Origin: Micrococcaceae bacterium UBA3381
GTDB taxonomy: Bacteria; Actinomycetota; Actinomycetes; Actinomycetales; Micrococcaceae
Assembly (NCBI GenBank): GCA_002358975.1
Contig: DEPX01000024.1
Span: forward strand, 2,293 to 12,003
Length of the DNA: 9,711 nt
Direction: 5' to 3'
The position numbers and the translations under genes are program-made. The notes under the pieces were generated by a model. The model saw only the letters and a list, made by a program, of their open reading frames with translations. It was not told the origin of the DNA and did no database searches. Below, piece by piece: positions 6,378 to 9,711 of the stretch (position 1 is its first letter; each line of letters starts with the position of its first letter).

Positions 6378-6383
6378 ATACTA
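6378..6383 (-). promoter_or_regulatory. Possible -10 hexamer for the minus-strand methyltransferase
   Basis: Read on the minus strand this is TAGTAT, 14 nt before the ATG. Transcription would then begin only about 8 nt upstream of the start codon, a nearly leaderless mRNA that would explain the absent ribosome site. No convincing -35 box accompanies it. Confidence 0.25.
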
Positions 6384-6506
6384 TTGCTAGCTTTGAGACT
6401 GGTGCCTGAAAACTGGGTTAAGGCCGAGATTGTACCTTGGAATACAACGAAGCAATGCCATGTTATACGCAATAGCAGCGTTTTACTTTGGGTAAGGCAT
6501 CCACTG

Positions 6507-6520
6507 TATCGATGACGATA
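6507..6520. promoter_or_regulatory. Inverted repeat TATCG-ATGA-CGATA in the hflX upstream region
   Basis: Perfect 5-bp arms with a 4-nt centre, about 65 nt before the hflX start. A possible -10 (TATACC, 6532-6537) lies downstream, so the repeat would cover its -35 position and could be an operator. The arms are short, so chance cannot be excluded. Confidence 0.25.
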
Positions 6521-6539
6521 GCGGGTGTAAGTATACCAA

Positions 6540-6559
6540 CTGTGAAATACTGTGAAATA
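6540..6559 (+). repeat. Two perfect tandem copies of CTGTGAAATA
   Basis: The copies lie at 6540-6549 and 6550-6559, with a period of 10 bp, close to one helical turn. They lie in the hflX leader or promoter, 27 nt before the chosen start. Two same-face binding sites or replication slippage would both give this pattern. Confidence 0.6.
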
Positions 6560-6576
6560 ACATGGAAGACCGCTAC

Positions 6577-6582
6577 AAGGAG
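6577..6582 (+). promoter_or_regulatory. hflX ribosome binding site
   Basis: AAGGAG lies just before ATG 6586. The spacing from the last G is short (3 nt), but from AAGG it is 5 nt. It argues for the start at 6586 over the in-frame ATG at 6562, which would put this purine run inside the coding sequence and has no Shine-Dalgarno of its own. Confidence 0.6.
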
Positions 6583-6585
6583 AAA

Positions 6586-8124
6586 ATGGTCACACGACAC
6601 GAACCTACTGATCCTAAAGTGGATCAGGAAATTAAAGCTCTGATCGATCGGATTTTGTCCGTAGATGATGCTTCGGCGACGCACACCACTTCTCAGACAG
6701 ATGCTGTTGCTACAGGCGCTCAAGCGCTTGACGATGGGATAACAAATCATAACGAGTTCGATGGCGATCAATTTGAGCTAGCTCAACGTCATGCTCTGCG
6801 ACGTGTTGCTGGGCTGTCGACTGAGCTTGAGGATGTGACCGAGGTTGAATATCGCCAACTTCGACTTGAACATGTTGTATTAGCAGGCTTATGGACCGAC
6901 GGCACCGTAACTGAAGCTGAACATTCGCTTCGTGAATTGGCTGCGTTAGCGAGTACCGCAGGCTCAACAGTACTTGACGGTATTATCCAACGCCGCCACG
7001 CTCCAGACCCCGCCACTTATCTGGGTAGAGGAAAGGCCCGTCAATTAGCCGATGTTGTATATGAACATGGTGCTGATACGGTAATTGTTGATACTGAGCT
7101 AGCCCCATCACAGCGTAGAGGCCTTGAAGATGTTGTGGGGGTAAAAGTTATTGATAGAACCGCATTGATACTCGATATCTTCGCTCAGCATGCTCAATCC
7201 AAAGAAGGTAAGGCTCAAGTAGAGCTTGCGCAGTTGGAGTACTTGCTACCACGGTTGCGTGGTTGGGGTGAATCCATGTCCCGTCAGGCTGGCGGTCAGG
7301 CAGCTGGGGGCGCCGGAATTGGTTCCCGCGGTCCTGGTGAAACAAAGATCGAGTTAGACCGACGACGTATTCGTGATCGTATGTCTAAGCTGCGCCGAGA
7401 CATTAAACATATGAAAAATGCGCGCCTAACAAAGCGCGCCCGGAGGCGTCGAAATCAAGTACCATCCGTCGCGATTGCCGGCTATACCAACGCAGGAAAA
7501 TCATCAGTCCTCAACCGACTGACCAAAGCCGGTGTGCTGGTTGAAAATGCGTTGTTCGCTACTTTGGATCCAACTGTCCGCGCTGCCGAAACTGAAGACG
7601 GCGTTGCATACACGCTTACCGATACGGTGGGTTTTGTGCGTCAGCTGCCCACACAACTAGTCGAAGCATTCCGATCTACGCTGGAAGAAGTTGACGAGGC
7701 CGATCTGATCGTACATGTAGTTGACGCTTCGCACCCGGAACCGGAAGCCCAGATCGAAGCAGTTCACCAGGTTTTTGCCGAAACAGATATCTCAGACGTA
7801 CGCGAACTGTTAGTATTCAATAAGGCTGATGTGGCAGACCCACTGGTGTTAGCCCGTCTACGCCGTCGCTATCCGAACGCTATAATCAGTTCGGCAGCTA
7901 CGGGTGAGGGGATCACAGACCTGCAACAAGCACTTGCGCAGGCACTACCGCGTCCAAGCCTGCACATGGATCTACTAGTCCCATACACGCACGGCGATGT
8001 GGTCCACCAATTACATTCTGACGATACTGAAATTTTAACTGAAACATACGAACCTGAAGGTACGGCGATGACTGTGCTCGTGTACCCCGAGGATAAGGAC
8101 CGCTATCTAAGTTATGTCCGGTAA
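6586..8124 (+). CDS. hflX: GTPase HflX
   Basis: HflX is a ribosome-associated GTPase that binds 50S subunits and helps split stalled or heat-damaged ribosomes. The 512-residue product has an N-terminal extension of about 95 residues with acidic and polar stretches. The HflX-specific domain follows (VVLAGLWTDG, YLGRGKARQLADVV, SQRRGLEDVVGVKVIDR), then the linker GGAGIGSRGPGETKIELDRR. The G domain has G1 GYTNAGKS at 299-306, G2 around DPTVR, G3 DTVGFVRQLP from 346, G4 NKAD at 412-415 and G5 in ISSAATGEG. All nucleotide-binding residues look intact. A longer form from ATG 6562 would add eight residues. The stop overlaps the downstream helicase start by 11 nt, so these two genes probably share a transcript. 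A tandem repeat and an inverted repeat lie upstream. Confidence 0.95.
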   Translation: MVTRHEPTDPKVDQEIKALIDRILSVDDASATHTTSQTDAVATGAQALDDGITNHNEFDGDQFELAQRHALRRVAGLSTELEDVTEVEYRQLRLEHVVLAGLWTDGTVTEAEHSLRELAALASTAGSTVLDGIIQRRHAPDPATYLGRGKARQLADVVYEHGADTVIVDTELAPSQRRGLEDVVGVKVIDRTALILDIFAQHAQSKEGKAQVELAQLEYLLPRLRGWGESMSRQAGGQAAGGAGIGSRGPGETKIELDRRRIRDRMSKLRRDIKHMKNARLTKRARRRRNQVPSVAIAGYTNAGKSSVLNRLTKAGVLVENALFATLDPTVRAAETEDGVAYTLTDTVGFVRQLPTQLVEAFRSTLEEVDEADLIVHVVDASHPEPEAQIEAVHQVFAETDISDVRELLVFNKADVADPLVLARLRRRYPNAIISSAATGEGITDLQQALAQALPRPSLHMDLLVPYTHGDVVHQLHSDDTEILTETYEPEGTAMTVLVYPEDKDRYLSYVR

Positions 8125-9711
8125 GCGTCCGGTAGATACGAAATCAGTCAGCCAAACGCAATCTCAAGTTAGCGCGTGGCTGGCTGATATCGTCGACGAC
8201 ATCGGAGGCCAAACTAGGACAGGCCAGCAACGGATGGCCCAGCAGGTTACAGAAGCCTTTGAAACGGGCACCCACCTTTTAGTCCAAGCGGGTACTGGAA
8301 CGGGCAAGTCCTTAGCTTATTTGGTTCCTGCGGTGGAGCATGCCTTAGGCAGCGATGCTCCGGTGGTTATCGCTACCGCTACACTGGCGTTACAAAGTCA
8401 AATTATTAATCGCGATCTGCCTCGTCTGTTGGCAAGTTTAGAACCCACGCTGCCACGCGACGTCGAGGTGGCATTGCTTAAAGGCCGAGCAAATTATGTA
8501 TGTAAACATAAGCTGCACGGCGCTGCTGCCGCACCCGAGGACGAAGGACTACTTGAATCTACAGACGTCTCAGGCCAACCCTTGTCGCAACTAGGCGAGG
8601 AAGTTGTGCGATTGCGAAGTTGGGCTGAAGAGACGACTACCGGTGACCGGGATGATCTGAAGCCCGGGGTCACTGATGAAGCCTGGCGGCAAGTTTCGGT
8701 TACCGCCCGGGAGTGCATTGGAGCGACGCGCTGCCCGTTTGCTGACGAATGCTTTTCCGAACTAGCCCGTGAAGCAGCGGGAGAAGCAGACATAGTCGTA
8801 ACAAACCATGCAATGTTGGCCATAGCTGCGTTTGAAGATCTCAACATCATGCCAGCCACTGATGCGATAGTTATTGATGAGGCACACGAGTTAACAGACC
8901 GAATCACCTCGGCAGTAACAACTCATCTATCGGGCCCAATTATTCGCAACATTGCCAAACAGGCCAGACAAGAAGCTTCCGTTGTCTCATCGGACCTTAC
9001 TGACGCGGCTGCAGTGTTGGAAACAGCCTTCAGTCCAGTCCCCACTGGATGGTTTGCTCAAGGTCTTGGCGAACACCAACTCACTGCGTTAGAAACGGTG
9101 CGCGATCAAACGCGTCAATTGATCAGTGACCTTAAAGAGTCAGGAACCACCGATACAGACGACTCGGATCGACAACTAATAAGAAATCGATTGACTGAGG
9201 TTCTAGAAACGACCGAGCAGCTAATTTCGGCAGGAAGCCAACCTAACGGAGATATGGTCATTTGGGCAACGCGACCATCGCAATTTGAGCCCGGCCAGGG
9301 GTGGGTTGAAGCCGACCCCCACGCAGCACCGCTGCTATATGCTGCTCCATTATCTATAGCGGGTAAATTCCGGGATAAACTGCTCAATGAAGCAACTGTG
9401 ATCCTGACGTCAGCGACACTGGCAGTCGGCCATAAATTCGATTCGATCATCGGTGATCTAGGTTTTAGTCTCAACGGTGGCACGAAGTTTAAGACACTAG
9501 ACGTTGGCAGCCCGTTTGATTACCCGAAACAGGGCATTCTGTACGTAGCCGATGATCTCCCAAAACCTGGACCGCAGCCTTCGGTAAAAAGCCACGACCG
9601 ACTCGAAAGGCTATTGCAAGCTTCCAATGGGGGAGCGCTGTGTTTGTTCTCCTCACGCAGTGCAGTAAAAGCCGCTGCGCAAGAAATGCGACACCGTTTT
9701 GGAAATGAGCT
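8114..9711 (+). CDS. DinG/XPD-family ATP-dependent DNA helicase (3' end outside window)
   Basis: The frame opens at ATG 8114 inside the end of hflX and stays open for 532 codons to the window edge. It is a superfamily 2 helicase of the DinG/YoaA/XPD type, which unwinds DNA 5' to 3' using ATP and an Fe-S cluster. Visible parts are a GQQRMAQQV entry motif (a Q-like region), Walker A AGTGTGKS at 59-66 and ATATLALQSQ at 87-96. Four cysteines at 130, 201, 207 and 213 are spaced as in the Fe-S domain. VVTNHAML lies at 228-235, the DEAH box at 255-258, SATL at 433-436 and GSPFDYPKQ at 465-473. The last residues (LFSSRSAVKAA) enter the second RecA-like domain. The ribosome site is poor (AAGGA 8094-8098, 15 nt away), which suggests coupling to hflX. 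Whether it is a dinG or yoaA orthologue cannot be settled here. Confidence 0.93.
   Translation, partial: MSGKRPVDTKSVSQTQSQVSAWLADIVDDIGGQTRTGQQRMAQQVTEAFETGTHLLVQAGTGTGKSLAYLVPAVEHALGSDAPVVIATATLALQSQIINRDLPRLLASLEPTLPRDVEVALLKGRANYVCKHKLHGAAAAPEDEGLLESTDVSGQPLSQLGEEVVRLRSWAEETTTGDRDDLKPGVTDEAWRQVSVTARECIGATRCPFADECFSELAREAAGEADIVVTNHAMLAIAAFEDLNIMPATDAIVIDEAHELTDRITSAVTTHLSGPIIRNIAKQARQEASVVSSDLTDAAAVLETAFSPVPTGWFAQGLGEHQLTALETVRDQTRQLISDLKESGTTDTDDSDRQLIRNRLTEVLETTEQLISAGSQPNGDMVIWATRPSQFEPGQGWVEADPHAAPLLYAAPLSIAGKFRDKLLNEATVILTSATLAVGHKFDSIIGDLGFSLNGGTKFKTLDVGSPFDYPKQGILYVADDLPKPGPQPSVKSHDRLERLLQASNGGALCLFSSRSAVKAAAQEMRHRFGNE

Noticed and set aside
6562..6585. hflX start at ATG 6562
   Set aside because: It has no Shine-Dalgarno sequence, and the purine-rich site for ATG 6586 would fall within the coding region. 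It remains possible, with a difference of only eight residues.
8494..9483. Minus-strand open frames at 8494-8907 and 9115-9483
   Set aside because: They are shadows of the helicase gene, Ser/Ala-rich without motifs; the forward frame carries all helicase motifs without a break.
1..9711. Mobile element, CRISPR array, tRNA or defence island
   Set aside because: No transposase, integrase, repeat-spacer pattern, cloverleaf or defence gene is visible; the locus is a conserved core region.

Overview
The window looks like a chromosomal housekeeping region of an actinobacterium, most likely a Micrococcales member near Micrococcaceae. The evidence is the gene order clgR - DUF3046 - recA - recX - miaB - miaA - (dapF position) - methyltransferase - hflX - dinG-type helicase, and the wording of the proteins, such as the ClgR-type HTH and the actinobacterial HflX N-terminus. 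Base composition by eye is near 50% GC, low for that group. The genus cannot be fixed from the sequence. No mobile element, CRISPR array, tRNA or rRNA is visible.

Layout. Positions 1-279 hold the 3' end of a clgR-like regulator, followed by a strong hairpin (306-356). A DUF3046 gene (384-614) comes next. A 202-nt regulatory region follows, carrying a good match to the LexA-independent DNA-damage promoter class (PafBC/RecA-NDp type) and no GAAC-N4-GTTC SOS box. Then comes a tight forward operon: recA (817-1872), recX (1876-2412), miaB (about 2421-3920), miaA (3913-4827) and a DapF-fold gene (4837-5745), with gaps or overlaps of about ten nucleotides or less. A class I methyltransferase (5716-6363) lies on the minus strand. 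It converges on the DapF-like gene with a 30-nt overlap and diverges from hflX. The 222-nt divergent spacer holds a 10-bp tandem repeat and a small inverted repeat. hflX (6586-8124) overlaps by 11 nt a DinG/XPD-type helicase that runs off the window end.

How the genes fit together. RecA and RecX form the recombination and SOS core with its modulator. MiaA and MiaB act one after the other on tRNA A37. HflX rescues stalled ribosomes or remodels 50S subunits. The helicase belongs to the DNA-repair Fe-S family. The main surprise is the gene in the canonical dapF slot. It keeps a DapF-like scaffold and a full open frame, but both catalytic cysteines and several substrate-binding residues are replaced, so it looks like a pseudoenzyme or a repurposed epimerase fold and not a working diaminopimelate epimerase.
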